Below are positions 52,020 to 62,728 of a stretch of DNA of 64,000 nucleotides, one piece after another. Below the pieces are notes generated by a model. That model did no database searches, was not told the DNA's origin, and saw only the letters and a program-made list of their open reading frames with translations. The first letter of the stretch is position 1. The number at the start of each line of letters is the position of its first letter. Both the position numbers and the translations under genes were made by a program. The stretch is from Bacteroidales bacterium (lineage in GTDB: Bacteria > Bacteroidota > Bacteroidia > Bacteroidales > UBA932), in NCBI GenBank assembly GCA_017473705.1, contig JAFUJQ010000044.1, forward strand, positions 20,601 to 84,600, given 5' to 3'.

Positions 52020-53771
52020 ATGAAAATGAAGATGAGAAACATTCTTCTGACCTGCCTCGCGGCTGCATCTCTCCTGCTTACGTCATGTGAGCCGGAGGAG
52101 CAGCCCGGAGGCGGCAAGAAGCCGGTGACACCGGGAACAGATCCCGGAACCACTCCGGGCACGAAACCCGAAGATCCGTATGCCGATTTGAGCATATATG
52201 GACCACTGAAGTCTTATGTTGACCGTGAGGCCTATCCGTCATTCATTCTTGGAGTTGCAATAGATGGCGATTCCAAACTGTATGACCTGGCTGGACAGAA
52301 CTTCGACGAGATGACAGCAGGCAATGCGATGAAGCATTCTTCCGTGGTCAAGAGCAACGGAACGATGGATTTCTCAGGAGTACGCAATTTCCTGTCCGCC
52401 GCCCATAGCAGAGGAATAACAGTGTACGGTCACACCCTCGCATGGCATTCTCAGCAACAGAACACATATCTGAACAGTCTCATTCAGGATAAAATGATCG
52501 AGCTTCCTGAGTCGACAGGCGAGACCGTACTGCTTGAGGCTGATTTCAATGATGGAAAACATCCGTTCAACGGCTGGGGAAACAGCTCGACTCTCGCAGT
52601 GTCTGACGGAGCATTCAAGGCGACAAACCCTTCAGCAAAGCAGCAGTGGGAAGTGCAGTTTGCCCATGATTTTTCACGTGCTTTCATCAGCGGCGAGGAA
52701 TATAAGCTTAAGTTCCGTATAAAGGGATCGGGCAGCGGAAAGCTGGGAGCAGGGTTCCAGATCGTTGACGGCTATAAGTCAGCTGGAGACTTCCCTGAGG
52801 TTCAGTTCGGTACTGATTGGAAGGATGTCGAGATGACTTGCAAGTGTAATGCGGCTGGAGCCACAAGGCTTGTCTTCAGCTACGGAACATTTGCCGGAGA
52901 CATCTATATCGATGATTTTGCATTCATACAACCGGATGTGAGCTATGAGGTAATATCTCTGACTCCTGAAGAAAAGAAGCAGGTCCTGACTGCTGAAATG
53001 GGCAGATGGATTGCAGGAATGATGGAAGTTACTGCGACAAAAGTATCTGCATGGGATGTAGTCAATGAGGCCATTTCGGGTTCTGATTACGACCGTGACG
53101 GATATTATGACCTTCAGTCCGCTCAGTGGGGAGATGCGAACTGCTTCTACTGGCAGGACTATCTCGGTTCTGAGGATTATGTCCGCATAGCGATCGCACA
53201 TGCACGCAAATATTATGAGCAGTTTGGCGGAACCAAGCCGTTGAAGCTCTTCATCAACGACTACAACCTCGAATCGGACTGGGACGACAACAAGAAACTC
53301 AAGAGTCTTATCCACTGGATAGATATATGGGAATCTGATGGAGTCACGAAAGTGGACGGCATCGGCACGCAGATGCATATTTCATATTACGAAAACCCTA
53401 CAACTCAGGCCAAGAAGAAGGAGCATGTCGTGAAGATGCTTCAGCTGATGGCAAATACGGGCAAGCTTGTAAAGATCTCTGAGCTTGACATGGGATATGT
53501 AAACAACGCTGGTGAAACTCTCAAGACCGCTCAACTGACGGCAAGACAGCACAAGTCAATGGCTGATTACTATGAATTCATCGTCAGGAAGTATTTTGAG
53601 ATCGTGCCGCCGGAGCAGCAGTATGGCATAACTCAGTGGTGCCCGCTCGACAGCCCGGACAACAGTTTCTGGAGAGCAGGAGAGCCGGTCGGTCTGTGGG
53701 ATCTCAACTATAACCGCAAGTATGCATATGCCGGTTTCGCCAACGGCCTGATGAACGCGAACAGTAAATAA
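52020..53771 (+). CDS. GH10 xylanase with inserted carbohydrate-binding module, lipoprotein
   Basis: A 583-residue lipoprotein (LLLTSCEPEE, Cys near residue 23) with a Pro/Gly/Thr linker (about 28-55). The GH10 barrel is split: the first part (about 60-160, with HTLAWHSQQQNTYL) is interrupted by a beta-sandwich of about 150 residues (about 165-310, ending DIYIDDFAFIQP) that resembles CBM4/22-type xylan-binding modules. The barrel then resumes. The acid/base is E350 in [10 protein letters not shown] and the nucleophile E488 in SELDMGY. This architecture is known from xylan-binding surface GH10 enzymes of Prevotella and Bacteroides. It probably makes the first cuts at the cell surface. Confidence 0.95.
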   Translation: MKMKMRNILLTCLAAASLLLTSCEPEEQPGGGKKPVTPGTDPGTTPGTKPEDPYADLSIYGPLKSYVDREAYPSFILGVAIDGDSKLYDLAGQNFDEMTAGNAMKHSSVVKSNGTMDFSGVRNFLSAAHSRGITVYGHTLAWHSQQQNTYLNSLIQDKMIELPESTGETVLLEADFNDGKHPFNGWGNSSTLAVSDGAFKATNPSAKQQWEVQFAHDFSRAFISGEEYKLKFRIKGSGSGKLGAGFQIVDGYKSAGDFPEVQFGTDWKDVEMTCKCNAAGATRLVFSYGTFAGDIYIDDFAFIQPDVSYEVISLTPEEKKQVLTAEMGRWIAGMMEVTATKVSAWDVVNEAISGSDYDRDGYYDLQSAQWGDANCFYWQDYLGSEDYVRIAIAHARKYYEQFGGTKPLKLFINDYNLESDWDDNKKLKSLIHWIDIWESDGVTKVDGIGTQMHISYYENPTTQAKKKEHVVKMLQLMANTGKLVKISELDMGYVNNAGETLKTAQLTARQHKSMADYYEFIVRKYFEIVPPEQQYGITQWCPLDSPDNSFWRAGEPVGLWDLNYNRKYAYAGFANGLMNANSK

Positions 53772-53777
53772 CTCGAT

Positions 53778-55499
53778 ATGAAGAGAACAGTTCTGTCTGC
53801 TTTGCTCGTCCTTGTGACCATGTCGCTTGGAGCACAGCACAGCGCGCTTAGGACTTATGGGGATGCCGTCCAGCTTATGGTGGACGGCACTCCTTTCATT
53901 GTGCTGGGAGGTGAACTCGGAAATTCATCGGCAGCATGCAATGAAGATATAGAATCCAATTTTGCCAAACTCAATAGGATGGGACTGAATACGGTCCTTG
54001 TTCCTGCGTATTGGGATCTCCTGGAACCGGTCCGGGGACAGTTTGACTTTTCCCTAACGGACAAGGTGTTGGAGGAAGCCCGCAAGAACGGTCTCAAGGT
54101 CGTATTTCTGTGGTTCGGAGCATGGAAGAACTCAATGAGCTGCTATGCTCCTCTGTGGTTCAAGCAGGATTACAAGAAGTATCCGCGCGCCTATACTGCA
54201 GAGGGTAAACCGCTGGAGATTGCAAGCGCTTTTTCGGATAATGTCTTCAAGGCGGACAATGCGGCGTTCAAGGCCTGGCTTGGTCATATTGCTGAGGCCG
54301 ACAGGGAGCATGGCACTGTGATCATGGTCCAGATAGAGAACGAAATAGGCATGCTCGAGGATGCGAGAGACCATTCGGAGATTGCTGACAGGCATTTCAG
54401 ATCACCTGTGCCTGAGGAGCTTATGTCATATCTGCAGGCAAATAGGGATGCATTGCATCCTTACATGGCGCAGAAGTGGTCGGCCAACGGGAACAGGACC
54501 GCGGGCACATGGACCGAGGTCTTCGGTGACGACATCTATACCGATGAGATATTCATGGCATGGTTCTATGCCCGGTATGTCGGGAAAATGGCTCAGTCTG
54601 CACGTGAAATCTATGACGTGCCTCTCTTTGTCAACGCAGCTATGAACAGTCGTGGCCGCAGGCCGGGCGAGTATCCGTCTGCCGGTCCGCTGGCGCATCT
54701 GATAGACATATGGCATGCAGGCGCTCCGTCGATAGATTTCATCTCTCCTGACATTTACGACAACGGATTCAAGGATTGGGTCGCAAAATATCACCTCCAT
54801 AATAATCCTCTCTTCATTCCTGAAACCCGCCATATGCAGAATAACGGCGTGCGCGCTTTCTATGTCCTTGGTGAGCATGACGCGATAGGCATAAGCCCGT
54901 TTGCCATAGAGGACGGTTCAGCAGAGCGGGGGACACCTTTTGTCGAGGGCTATGAGAAGCTCCGCGAAATGATGCCTCTCATAACCAACTGGCAAGGACG
55001 GGACCGCATGTGGGGACTGCTCTTCGATCAGCAGGACAAGGAAAGGGTTATCGAGGACGGAGGCCTCGTGATGACATGCCGCCACAATTTCACCCTTCCG
55101 TGGGACCCTCGTGCCACGGACGGCTCCGAGTGGCCGGAAGGAGGCGGAATCATCATCCGTCTGAATGACTATGAATATGTAGTGGCCGGCAATGGAATTG
55201 TCGTGGAGTTCAAGACAGCTTCAGAAATGCAGAATACGAGTCAGACGCAGGCTCTTGGAGAGGATGGCTTTGCGGCTTCCGGAGCATCAGGGAAAAATCT
55301 CCCGGCCGACAAATCCGAAGGCCGGACGGCCTACACCCGCTGCGGCATAGGCTCGGTAGATGAAGTGTCTGTTCTTCCTGACGGATCTTTACGTTACCTC
55401 CGTCGTCTGAACGGCGACCAGGACCATCAGGGACGTCACGTCCGTATCTCGGTCGGTGATTATAAGGTACTCCACGTCAAACTCTACGAATACAGATAG
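53778..55499 (+). CDS. GH35-like beta-galactosidase, exported
   Basis: A 573-residue enzyme with a signal peptide (MKRTVLSALLVLVTMSLGAQ). The TIM barrel follows GH35: PFIVLGGELGNSSA, YWDLLEPVRGQFDF, acid/base E189 in VQIENEIG and probable nucleophile E349 in IPETRH. The C-terminal part (about 400-573) resembles the DUF5597 beta-domain of this subgroup. In xylan loci such enzymes are thought to remove galactose decorations; the actual sugar is not proven here. It lies 6 bases after the GH10 gene. Confidence 0.88.
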   Translation: MKRTVLSALLVLVTMSLGAQHSALRTYGDAVQLMVDGTPFIVLGGELGNSSAACNEDIESNFAKLNRMGLNTVLVPAYWDLLEPVRGQFDFSLTDKVLEEARKNGLKVVFLWFGAWKNSMSCYAPLWFKQDYKKYPRAYTAEGKPLEIASAFSDNVFKADNAAFKAWLGHIAEADREHGTVIMVQIENEIGMLEDARDHSEIADRHFRSPVPEELMSYLQANRDALHPYMAQKWSANGNRTAGTWTEVFGDDIYTDEIFMAWFYARYVGKMAQSAREIYDVPLFVNAAMNSRGRRPGEYPSAGPLAHLIDIWHAGAPSIDFISPDIYDNGFKDWVAKYHLHNNPLFIPETRHMQNNGVRAFYVLGEHDAIGISPFAIEDGSAERGTPFVEGYEKLREMMPLITNWQGRDRMWGLLFDQQDKERVIEDGGLVMTCRHNFTLPWDPRATDGSEWPEGGGIIIRLNDYEYVVAGNGIVVEFKTASEMQNTSQTQALGEDGFAASGASGKNLPADKSEGRTAYTRCGIGSVDEVSVLPDGSLRYLRRLNGDQDHQGRHVRISVGDYKVLHVKLYEYR

Positions 55500-55551
55500 T
55501 CTTTTAGCACGATAGTTGACATTTCGAAGCACTGATTAAATTATTAGTGTT

Positions 55552-56136
55552 ATGAAACGTCATTTTGAGAACTTGACAAACAAGGTCAGCCGTGCTATAA
55601 AGCATTGGTGGCTTCTGATGCTCGCAGGTCTGCTGTGCGTCGCAATGGGTATCGTGGTATTCGTGTTCCCTCTTGAAAGTTATGTCACTCTGGCAATCCT
55701 TTTCGGCGTGCTGATGCTCGTCGTAGGTGCTGCGCAGCTGATAATAGCCTCCTCCAGCGGTAATTATCTCGCCATGAGAGGTTATGTCATAGTCGGCGGA
55801 GTGCTGGACCTCATCCTCGGTATCTTCCTGTGCATCTATCCTTATGTCACCCTTATGGTGCTCCCTATAATGATGGGAATATGGATGATGTATCACAGCT
55901 TCATGATCATTGCATTCGGCGGTGACATGGAGACCTTCAAGCTTGGCGGCAGCGGTCTGGTGATAGCTGGCGGAATAGTTCTTCTGCTGCTTTCGATCCT
56001 GGTCCTGGTGAATCCACTTGGAGCGGGAGTGACTACGGTCGTGGTGATAGCAGGAGTAGGCCTGCTCGTATTCGGAGGCCTGCTCTGCGCCCTTTCACTT
56101 AAGATGAAGGATATTGACAAGGAACTGAATCTATAG
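55552..56136 (+). CDS. HdeD-family membrane protein (DUF308)
   Basis: A 194-residue inner-membrane protein with six predicted segments. [22 protein letters not shown] and the repeated [15 protein letters not shown]-type unit match DUF308/HdeD. The two halves look like a duplicated three-helix unit. E. coli HdeD is linked to acid tolerance, but the molecular role is unclear. It sits at the end of the transketolase-GH10-GH35 run with a 52-base gap, and its last 6 bases overlap the convergent GH51 gene. Confidence 0.88.
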   Translation: MKRHFENLTNKVSRAIKHWWLLMLAGLLCVAMGIVVFVFPLESYVTLAILFGVLMLVVGAAQLIIASSSGNYLAMRGYVIVGGVLDLILGIFLCIYPYVTLMVLPIMMGIWMMYHSFMIIAFGGDMETFKLGGSGLVIAGGIVLLLLSILVLVNPLGAGVTTVVVIAGVGLLVFGGLLCALSLKMKDIDKELNL

Positions 56137-57675
56137 GATAGACAGACCTACAATCGACTTCGCAGGCATCTTGACGACGATCTTTCCGTCCTTGACCTTG
56201 AAGTCCTTGAATTCGACAGGCTTGACTTCGTCAGGTCTGTCGAAGTCGTTATGAGTCTGGATGGTCTCTGCTGTCAGAATCTCTCCTGTGATTCGAGGCT
56301 TGGCATTGCCGGCAAGGTCGATGGTGACAGTTGCGGCTTCGTCAAGACTTACGTTTGTCAGTGTGACGTGGATTGCACCTTCGGCATTGCGTGACGCTGT
56401 CGCGTCAACGTATGGGCACTGACGGCCGTTTTCGTCTGTGAACTTCTCCGCATCGCATGCAGATGGGAGATATAATGCATCCTGATGAACATTATACATC
56501 CTGAATACGTGGTATGTAGGTGTCAGGACCATCTTGTCGCCACGTGTGAGGACCATAGACTGAAGCACGTTTGCAATCTGTGCAATGTTTGTCATCTTGA
56601 GCCTCTCGGTGTATTTGTGGAAGATGTTGAGGCTCAGCGCTGCAACCATCGCGTCGCGCATCGAGTTCTGCTGGTAGAGGTGTCCCGGATTGGTGCCCGG
56701 CTCTACATCGAACCATGTGCCCCACTCGTCAAGCAGGAGATCCACCTTCTTTTCCGGATCATATTTGTCCATGATCGCGATATGCTTCACGATCACAGGC
56801 TCGACCTCGACCGCCTTGCCGAGAGTATTGTAGTATTCCTCTTCGTTGAACTCGGTTGCCGAACCCTTGCTGCCGTTCCATCCCTTTACGGTATAGTAGT
56901 GCAGCGAAACGCCGTGCATCCTGCTTCCGATGTTCTTCATCAGGACTTCAGTCCAGTTATAGTCATAGTCAGATGCGCCGCTGGCAACCTTGTAAAGCCT
57001 GTTTCCGCTGTAGTCGCGGCAATAGGTCTGGTAGCGGTTATACAGATGTGAATAATACTCCGGAACCATGTTTCCGCCGCATCCCCAGCTTTCGTTGCCG
57101 ACTCCCAGGAACTTCACCTTCCACGGCTCCTTACGGCCGTTCTCGGCCCTGAGCCTTGCCATAGGGCCATCCGCAGCAGTCATGTACTCGACCCACTTTG
57201 CGAGTTCCTCAACGGTGCCTGAGCCTACATTTCCGCTGATGTAAGGCTCGCATCCGATCATCTCGCAGAGGTTGAGGAATTCATGCGTTCCGAATGAGTT
57301 GTCCTCTACGGTTCCTCCCCAGTTGCTGTTGACCATCCTCGGCCTGTCCTCGCGGGGGCCGATGCCGTCTCTCCAGTGATATTCGTCAGCGAAACATCCT
57401 CCCGGCCATCTCATCACAGGTACCTTCAGATCCTTAAGTGCCTGAAGCACGTCGCAGCGGTATCCGTCTACATTCGGAATTTCAGACTCCGGTCCTACCC
57501 AGAGACCACCGTAGATGCATGCACCCAGATGCTCCGCAAACTGTCCGTAGATTTCCTTTGGAATTATCTGCCCGTTTTCCGGTGCAGTGTCGATCTTGAC
57601 TTCGACTTTCATCTGTGCTGAGACAGACGGGTAGAGGGCCAGCGTCACAATGGCTGTGAGGATTGCGCGTTTCAT
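56131..57675 (-). CDS. GH51 alpha-L-arabinofuranosidase, exported
   Basis: A 514-residue enzyme with a signal peptide (ending SVSA|QM). The TIM barrel holds acid/base E195 in GVGNESWG and nucleophile E317 in [22 protein letters not shown] is another GH51 signature. A C-terminal beta-sandwich follows (about 385-514). It removes arabinofuranose side groups from arabinoxylan or arabino-oligosaccharides. It is transcribed alone, against the HdeD-like gene, from a promoter shared divergently with the GH31 gene. Confidence 0.95.
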   Translation of the reverse strand: MKRAILTAIVTLALYPSVSAQMKVEVKIDTAPENGQIIPKEIYGQFAEHLGACIYGGLWVGPESEIPNVDGYRCDVLQALKDLKVPVMRWPGGCFADEYHWRDGIGPREDRPRMVNSNWGGTVEDNSFGTHEFLNLCEMIGCEPYISGNVGSGTVEELAKWVEYMTAADGPMARLRAENGRKEPWKVKFLGVGNESWGCGGNMVPEYYSHLYNRYQTYCRDYSGNRLYKVASGASDYDYNWTEVLMKNIGSRMHGVSLHYYTVKGWNGSKGSATEFNEEEYYNTLGKAVEVEPVIVKHIAIMDKYDPEKKVDLLLDEWGTWFDVEPGTNPGHLYQQNSMRDAMVAALSLNIFHKYTERLKMTNIAQIANVLQSMVLTRGDKMVLTPTYHVFRMYNVHQDALYLPSACDAEKFTDENGRQCPYVDATASRNAEGAIHVTLTNVSLDEAATVTIDLAGNAKPRITGEILTAETIQTHNDFDRPDEVKPVEFKDFKVKDGKIVVKMPAKSIVGLSIL

Positions 57676-57712
57676 GTCTGTAGTTTTAGTGTTTTGGTTT
57701 CGTAAATATAGG

Positions 57713-57720
57713 CAAATGTA
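57713..57720 (-). promoter_or_regulatory. Promoter -7 element for GH51
   Basis: TACATTTG on the minus strand, 37 bases before the GH51 ATG; a near match (TATATTTA, 57702-57709) lies beside it. Confidence 0.45.
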
Positions 57721-57796
57721 TCGAAAGCGCGCAGCTTTGCGTCAAATAATCCATATAAATGAAACAAAAAATGCCGGATGGATACATATTTATGAT

Positions 57797-57804
57797 TAAA
57801 TTTG
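57797..57804 (+). promoter_or_regulatory. Promoter -7 element for the GH31-uxuA-uxuB operon
   Basis: TAAATTTG matches TAnnTTTG, 29 bases before the chosen GH31 ATG at 57834. Confidence 0.55.
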
Positions 57805-57833
57805 TAGAATTAAAACTGATAACCAAACCAAAT

Positions 57834-60683
57834 ATGAAGACAAGAATCCTTTCTCTTCTTTTTGCCGCTTTCGTGCTTGCCTCGTGTGCAGGCGCATACA
57901 GGCAGAACGGATCCGGAGTGACCGTGAAAGTGCAGGAACCCACAGAAGACGGTCCACGCCTTGTCAGGCTTGAAGTGCTTGGCGACAAGCTCATTCATGT
58001 GTCAGCTACCCCTGACAGGAAGTTCGCTGACCCTCAGAGCCTGATCATAGTGCCTCAGACCGGTGCACCGGAGTTTACCGTATACGAAGATGACGGCGTC
58101 GTTTCTGTAAAGACTGCGGCAGTCGTTGCGAGTGTGAGCGTGGCAACTGGAGAAGTGTGGTTCACGGACCTTGAAGGCAATCCGATCCTTGCCGAGCAGG
58201 CTGGTGGAGGAAAGACCTTCGAGCCGATAGAAGTGGAAGGAACCAAGGGGTATTCGTTCAGGCAGGTGTTCGAGTCTCCTGAAGACGAGGCGTTCTACGG
58301 TCTCGGACAGCATCAGGCAGACGAGTTCAACTATAAGGGAAAGAACGAGGAACTCTTCCAGTACAATACAAAGGTGTCCGTGCCGTTCATCGTTTCCAAC
58401 AAGGGATATGGCGTTCTGATGGACAGCTATTCGATGATGCGTTTCGGAAACCCTGCTGACTACAAGCAGCTGGGAGAGGTGTTCAAGCTCTATGACGCTC
58501 AGGGCAAGGAAGGCTGCCTCACAGGTACATATGTTCCTGAAAACGGTAAGACCATAGTCCGTGACGAGCCGAAACTCTATTTCGAATATCTTATCGAGCC
58601 GAAGATGGAGAAGGTGGTGAACCTTCCGGAGGATTTCGTGTTCTTCAATTCGAATGTCACATATGAGGGCTCTCTTGAGGCTGCTCAGACTGGTGATTAT
58701 CAGTTTATTCTTTATTATGCCGGATATACGACAGTCAAGGTGGGCGGTGAGACCGTCGTTCCTGAAAGATGGCGTACGGCGTGGAATCCGAATGCATACA
58801 AGTTCACGGTTCATCTTGAGGCAGGCGTGAAGACTCCGATCAAGGTGGAGTGGCAGCCTGACGGATGGGTGTCATACTGCGGTCTCCGCGTATATGATGT
58901 GGTGGATCCTGTGCAGCAGGCGAATCATCAGTGGTGGAGCGAGATGACAAAGCAGATGGACTGGTATTTCATAGCCGGTGAGGATATGGACGAGGTCATC
59001 AGCGGATACAGGACGCTGACGGGAAAGGCTCCGATCATGCCGAAATGGGCTATGGGATACTGGCAGAGCCGTGAACGCTACAAGACATCGACCGAGATGA
59101 TCGAGGCTCTCGAGGGCTTCCGTCAGAGGAATATTCCTATAGATAATATCGTGATGGACTGGAGCCATTGGAGAGAGGATGACTGGGGCGGACACGAGTT
59201 CGATCCTGAACGTTTCCCTGATCCGAAGGCAATGGTAGACTCCATCCATGACCTGAACGGCCGCATGATGATTTCAGTATGGCCGAAGTTCTATGTGGAG
59301 ACAGAGCACTACAAGGAGTTCGATGAAAAGGGATGGATGTATACAAAGGCATATGAGGACGGAGTCCGCGACTGGATCGGCAAGGGATATCTCTATGGCT
59401 TCTATGATGCTTATGCTCCGGAGGCTCGCGAACTCTTCTGGAATCAGATGTATGAGCATTATTATCCTCTCGGCATAGACGCATGGTGGATGGACGCTTC
59501 GGAGCCTAACATCCGCGACTGCACAAACATGGAATATCGTAAGGCCCTCTGCGGTCCGACAGCCCTCGGATCGTCTACAGAGTTCTTTAATGCATATGCT
59601 CTCGTGAATGCAGATGCAATATATAATGGACAGAGGGGTGTGGATCCTGACAAACGTGTGTTCCTGCTTACCAGAAGCGGTTTTGCAGGCCTTCAGAGAT
59701 ATTCAACAGCAACATGGAGCGGTGACATCGCGACACGCTGGGAGGACATGAAGGCCCAGATTTCAGCAGGTCTGAACTTCGCTGTCAGCGGCATCCCATA
59801 TTGGACAATGGACATCGGAGGCTTCTGCGTGGAGAACCGTTATGTGGCGGCTCAGCAGGTATGGGAGAGGACCGGCAAGGAGAACGCCGACTACAAGGAG
59901 TGGCGTGAGCTCAACACCCGCTGGTTCCAGTTCGGAGCATTCTGCCCGCTCTATCGTGCGCACGGCCAGTTCCCTTTCCGCGAGCCATGGGAAATCGCTC
60001 CTGAGGGACATCCTGCATATGAGTCTATAGTATACTACACAAAGCTCCGCTACCGCCTGATGCCGTATATCTACTCTCTTGCAGGCATGACATACTTCAA
60101 GGACTACACGATCATGCGTCCGCTTGTCATGGACTTCATGGCTGATGCCAATGTCCTGAATGTCAGTGATACATATATGTTCGGTCCGGCATTCATGGCA
60201 GCACCGGTATACGAATATGGTGCTCGCACACGAGAGGTTTATTTCCCTGAATGCGAAGGATGGTACGACTTCTATACTGGCAGATACCAGGAAGGCGGCG
60301 TGCGCAGGACAGTTGACGCTCCATACGGCAGAATGCCGCTTTATGTACGCGCCGGTTCGATTGTTCCTGTCGGTCCTGACATGCAGTGGTCTGACGAGAA
60401 ACCGGCAGATGTGATCGACCTGTATGTCTATCAGGGAGCAGACGGCTCATTTACTCTTTATGAGGATGAGAATGTGAACTACAATTATGAGAAGGGCGCT
60501 TACGCTATGATAGATTTCTCATATGATGACAAGATGAAGCTCCTTACCATTGAAGAGCGTAAGGGCGAATTCCCTGGCATGCTGGATGAAAGGACCTTCA
60601 ACATCATCCCGGTTTCAAAGACAGGAATGGGCAAGGTCAGGACGGTGACATATAACGGTCTTTCAATGAAGGTTGTCCTTTAA
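57834..60683 (+). CDS. GH31 alpha-xylosidase-like lipoprotein with PA14 insert
   Basis: The start at 57834 gives a lipobox (AFVLASCAG, Cys near residue 16) and 949 residues. The N-terminal beta-sandwich is interrupted by a PA14-like domain (about residues 280-355, EAAQTGDYQFILYYAGYTTVKV). The barrel has nucleophile D554 in WWMDASEPN and acid/base D631 in TWSGDIATRWEDM, with beta domains behind. This arrangement is known in alpha-xylosidases that release xylose from xyloglucan or decorated oligosaccharides. The context favours a decorated xylan substrate. It is followed 3 bases later by uxuA. Confidence 0.93.
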   Translation: MKTRILSLLFAAFVLASCAGAYRQNGSGVTVKVQEPTEDGPRLVRLEVLGDKLIHVSATPDRKFADPQSLIIVPQTGAPEFTVYEDDGVVSVKTAAVVASVSVATGEVWFTDLEGNPILAEQAGGGKTFEPIEVEGTKGYSFRQVFESPEDEAFYGLGQHQADEFNYKGKNEELFQYNTKVSVPFIVSNKGYGVLMDSYSMMRFGNPADYKQLGEVFKLYDAQGKEGCLTGTYVPENGKTIVRDEPKLYFEYLIEPKMEKVVNLPEDFVFFNSNVTYEGSLEAAQTGDYQFILYYAGYTTVKVGGETVVPERWRTAWNPNAYKFTVHLEAGVKTPIKVEWQPDGWVSYCGLRVYDVVDPVQQANHQWWSEMTKQMDWYFIAGEDMDEVISGYRTLTGKAPIMPKWAMGYWQSRERYKTSTEMIEALEGFRQRNIPIDNIVMDWSHWREDDWGGHEFDPERFPDPKAMVDSIHDLNGRMMISVWPKFYVETEHYKEFDEKGWMYTKAYEDGVRDWIGKGYLYGFYDAYAPEARELFWNQMYEHYYPLGIDAWWMDASEPNIRDCTNMEYRKALCGPTALGSSTEFFNAYALVNADAIYNGQRGVDPDKRVFLLTRSGFAGLQRYSTATWSGDIATRWEDMKAQISAGLNFAVSGIPYWTMDIGGFCVENRYVAAQQVWERTGKENADYKEWRELNTRWFQFGAFCPLYRAHGQFPFREPWEIAPEGHPAYESIVYYTKLRYRLMPYIYSLAGMTYFKDYTIMRPLVMDFMADANVLNVSDTYMFGPAFMAAPVYEYGARTREVYFPECEGWYDFYTGRYQEGGVRRTVDAPYGRMPLYVRAGSIVPVGPDMQWSDEKPADVIDLYVYQGADGSFTLYEDENVNYNYEKGAYAMIDFSYDDKMKLLTIEERKGEFPGMLDERTFNIIPVSKTGMGKVRTVTYNGLSMKVVL

Positions 60684-60686
60684 CAT

Positions 60687-61916
60687 ATGGAGAAGACATG
60701 GAGGTGGTTCGGAAAGAATGATAAGATCACTCTTTCCATGTTGAGGCAGATCGGTGTGGAGGGCATAGTCACAGCCCTTCACGATGTGCCTAACGGGGAG
60801 GTATGGACCAGGGAAAGGATCCGCGACCTTCGCGAATACATTGAAGGCTACGGAATGCGCTGGTCTGTGGTAGAGAGCCTTCCTGTATGCGAAAGCATCA
60901 AGTATGGCGGTCCCGACCGTGATGCTCTGATAGAGAACTACAGGCAAAGCCTGCGCAACCTCTCAGCCGAAGGCATTCATACTATTTGCTATAATTTCAT
61001 GCCGGTGCTGGACTGGGCCCGCACGGACCTTGAGCATCCAAATCCGAACGGAACGACAAACCTGTATTTCTCATACAGTGAGTTTGCATACTTTGACATA
61101 TATATAGTAGGACGCGAGGGAGCCCGCGAGGAATGGGCGTCTTTCAAGGTACCGGGACTTCAGGGAGAAAGGGACATCTTGGCAGAAGTGGATGCTCTTC
61201 GCTCGAAGATGACTCCTGAAGGGGAGCATAAGCTCGTAGAGAACATCATAGTCAAGACCCAGGGCTTCGTGAGTGGCAACATCCGCGAGGATGACGAGCA
61301 TCCGATCGAGCTTTTCCGTCAGCTCCTGTCTCTGTATGACGGCATCACGAAGGATCAGCTGAGAGAAAACATGCGATATTTCCTCTCGGCGATAATGCCT
61401 GTGTGCGAAGAGTGCGGCATGAACATGTGCGTTCATCCGGACGACCCGCCTTTCCCTGTCCTCGGGCTTCCGCGTATCGTGACATCGGATGAGGACATAG
61501 AGTGGTTTCTCGGAGCTGTGGACAATCCTCATAACGGCTTGACATTCTGCGCCGGATCGCTTTCTGCAGGAGCGCATAATGACGTCGTGGAAATGGCACG
61601 CAAGTATGCCTCAAGGACGCATTTCGTACACTTGAGGTCATGCCATATATTTGAGAATGGGGACTTTACGGAGGCGAGCCATCTTGGAGGCCGCGCTGAC
61701 ATCGTGGAGCTTGTACGCATATTCGAGCAGGCCAATCCGGACCTGCCTATGCGTGTGGACCATGGAATGACCATGCTTGACGATGCGTCCAAGGGATATA
61801 ATGCAGGATATTCCTTCCTCGGAAGAATGTTCGCGATGGGCCAGGTGCAGGGCATCATGGCCGCAGTGGATAAGGAATTGGGAATTAAATATAAAATCAC
61901 AGGATTCTATGAATAA
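60687..61916 (+). CDS. uxuA: D-mannonate dehydratase
   Basis: A 409-residue cytoplasmic enzyme that dehydrates D-mannonate to 2-keto-3-deoxygluconate in hexuronate breakdown. MEKTWRWFGKNDKITLSMLRQIGVEGIV and the metal-site segments NMCVHPDDPPFPVLGLPRIV, HFVHLRSC and DHGMT are characteristic. The start lies 3 bases after the GH31 gene and the end overlaps the SDR gene by 8 bases. With GH67 and beta-glucuronidase supplying glucuronate, it completes the pathway together with the next gene; UxaC is not in the window. Confidence 0.96.
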   Translation: MEKTWRWFGKNDKITLSMLRQIGVEGIVTALHDVPNGEVWTRERIRDLREYIEGYGMRWSVVESLPVCESIKYGGPDRDALIENYRQSLRNLSAEGIHTICYNFMPVLDWARTDLEHPNPNGTTNLYFSYSEFAYFDIYIVGREGAREEWASFKVPGLQGERDILAEVDALRSKMTPEGEHKLVENIIVKTQGFVSGNIREDDEHPIELFRQLLSLYDGITKDQLRENMRYFLSAIMPVCEECGMNMCVHPDDPPFPVLGLPRIVTSDEDIEWFLGAVDNPHNGLTFCAGSLSAGAHNDVVEMARKYASRTHFVHLRSCHIFENGDFTEASHLGGRADIVELVRIFEQANPDLPMRVDHGMTMLDDASKGYNAGYSFLGRMFAMGQVQGIMAAVDKELGIKYKITGFYE

Positions 61917-62721
61917 CCTTTTTGACATTACCGGCAACGTGACGGTAATCACCGGCGGCACAGGCGTGCTGGGCCGTACTATTGCGAAATATCTGGCTCT
62001 TGAGGGCGCCAAGGTCGTCATTCTCGGTCGCAAGGAGGATGTCGGCAACAAGATCGCAGAGGATATCTGCGCGGCAGGGGGATCTTGCGAATTCATGAAG
62101 ACCGATGTGATGGACGCGGAGGTCGTTAAGAAGAACTGTGAGGACATATTGGCAAAATATGGTCGTATAGACACTCTTCTCAATGCGGCCGGAGGCAATA
62201 TGCCGGGCGCGACCATTCCGCCTGACAAGAATTTCTTCGACCTTGAGGTGGATCAGTTCCAGACTGTCCTGAACCTCAATCTGACAGGCACTGTGATACC
62301 GACTCAGGTATTCCTTGAGCCTATGGTGCGCCAGGGCAAGGGCTCGATCATCAATTTCTCTTCGATGGCGGCGTTCCGTCCTATGACACGCGTGGCAGGC
62401 TATGCGGCAGCGAAGGCCGGCATCTCCAACTTCACGGCATTCATGGCGACAGAGTGTGCGAAGAAGTTCGGCGAGGGCATCAGGGTGAACGCCATAGCTC
62501 CGGGATTCTTCATTACGGAGCAGAACCGTTCCCTCCTGACCAATCCCGACGGCACATACACCCAGCGCGGACAGGATGTGATCCGTCAGACTCCGTTCGG
62601 ACGCATGGGCGATCCGGAAGAGCTCTGCGGCACGATCCATTATCTGATGTCTGACGCATCAAAGTTTGTGACAGGTACTGTCGCTGTCGTAGACGGAGGC
62701 TTCAACGCATTTGCAATGTAA
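61909..62721 (+). CDS. uxuB: SDR-family D-mannonate oxidoreductase
   Basis: ATG 61909 (270 residues) is chosen because it begins just before the Rossmann fold and overlaps uxuA by 8 bases; longer frames run antisense-like through uxuA. NVTVITGGTGVLGRTIA binds NAD(P). NAAGGN, NFSSMAA and YAAAKAG give the Asn-Ser-Tyr-Lys catalytic group of classical short-chain dehydrogenases. Next to uxuA it most likely interconverts fructuronate and mannonate, the SDR form used by many Bacteroidota in place of the E. coli-type UxuB. The symbol is assigned by context. Confidence 0.88.
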   Translation: MNNLFDITGNVTVITGGTGVLGRTIAKYLALEGAKVVILGRKEDVGNKIAEDICAAGGSCEFMKTDVMDAEVVKKNCEDILAKYGRIDTLLNAAGGNMPGATIPPDKNFFDLEVDQFQTVLNLNLTGTVIPTQVFLEPMVRQGKGSIINFSSMAAFRPMTRVAGYAAAKAGISNFTAFMATECAKKFGEGIRVNAIAPGFFITEQNRSLLTNPDGTYTQRGQDVIRQTPFGRMGDPEELCGTIHYLMSDASKFVTGTVAVVDGGFNAFAM

Positions 62722-62728
62722 AGGGTAT

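Noticed and set aside
61897-62640. Minus-strand frame of 247 residues opposite uxuB
   Set aside because: The plus strand encodes a complete SDR with all motifs; the antisense frame is a shadow.
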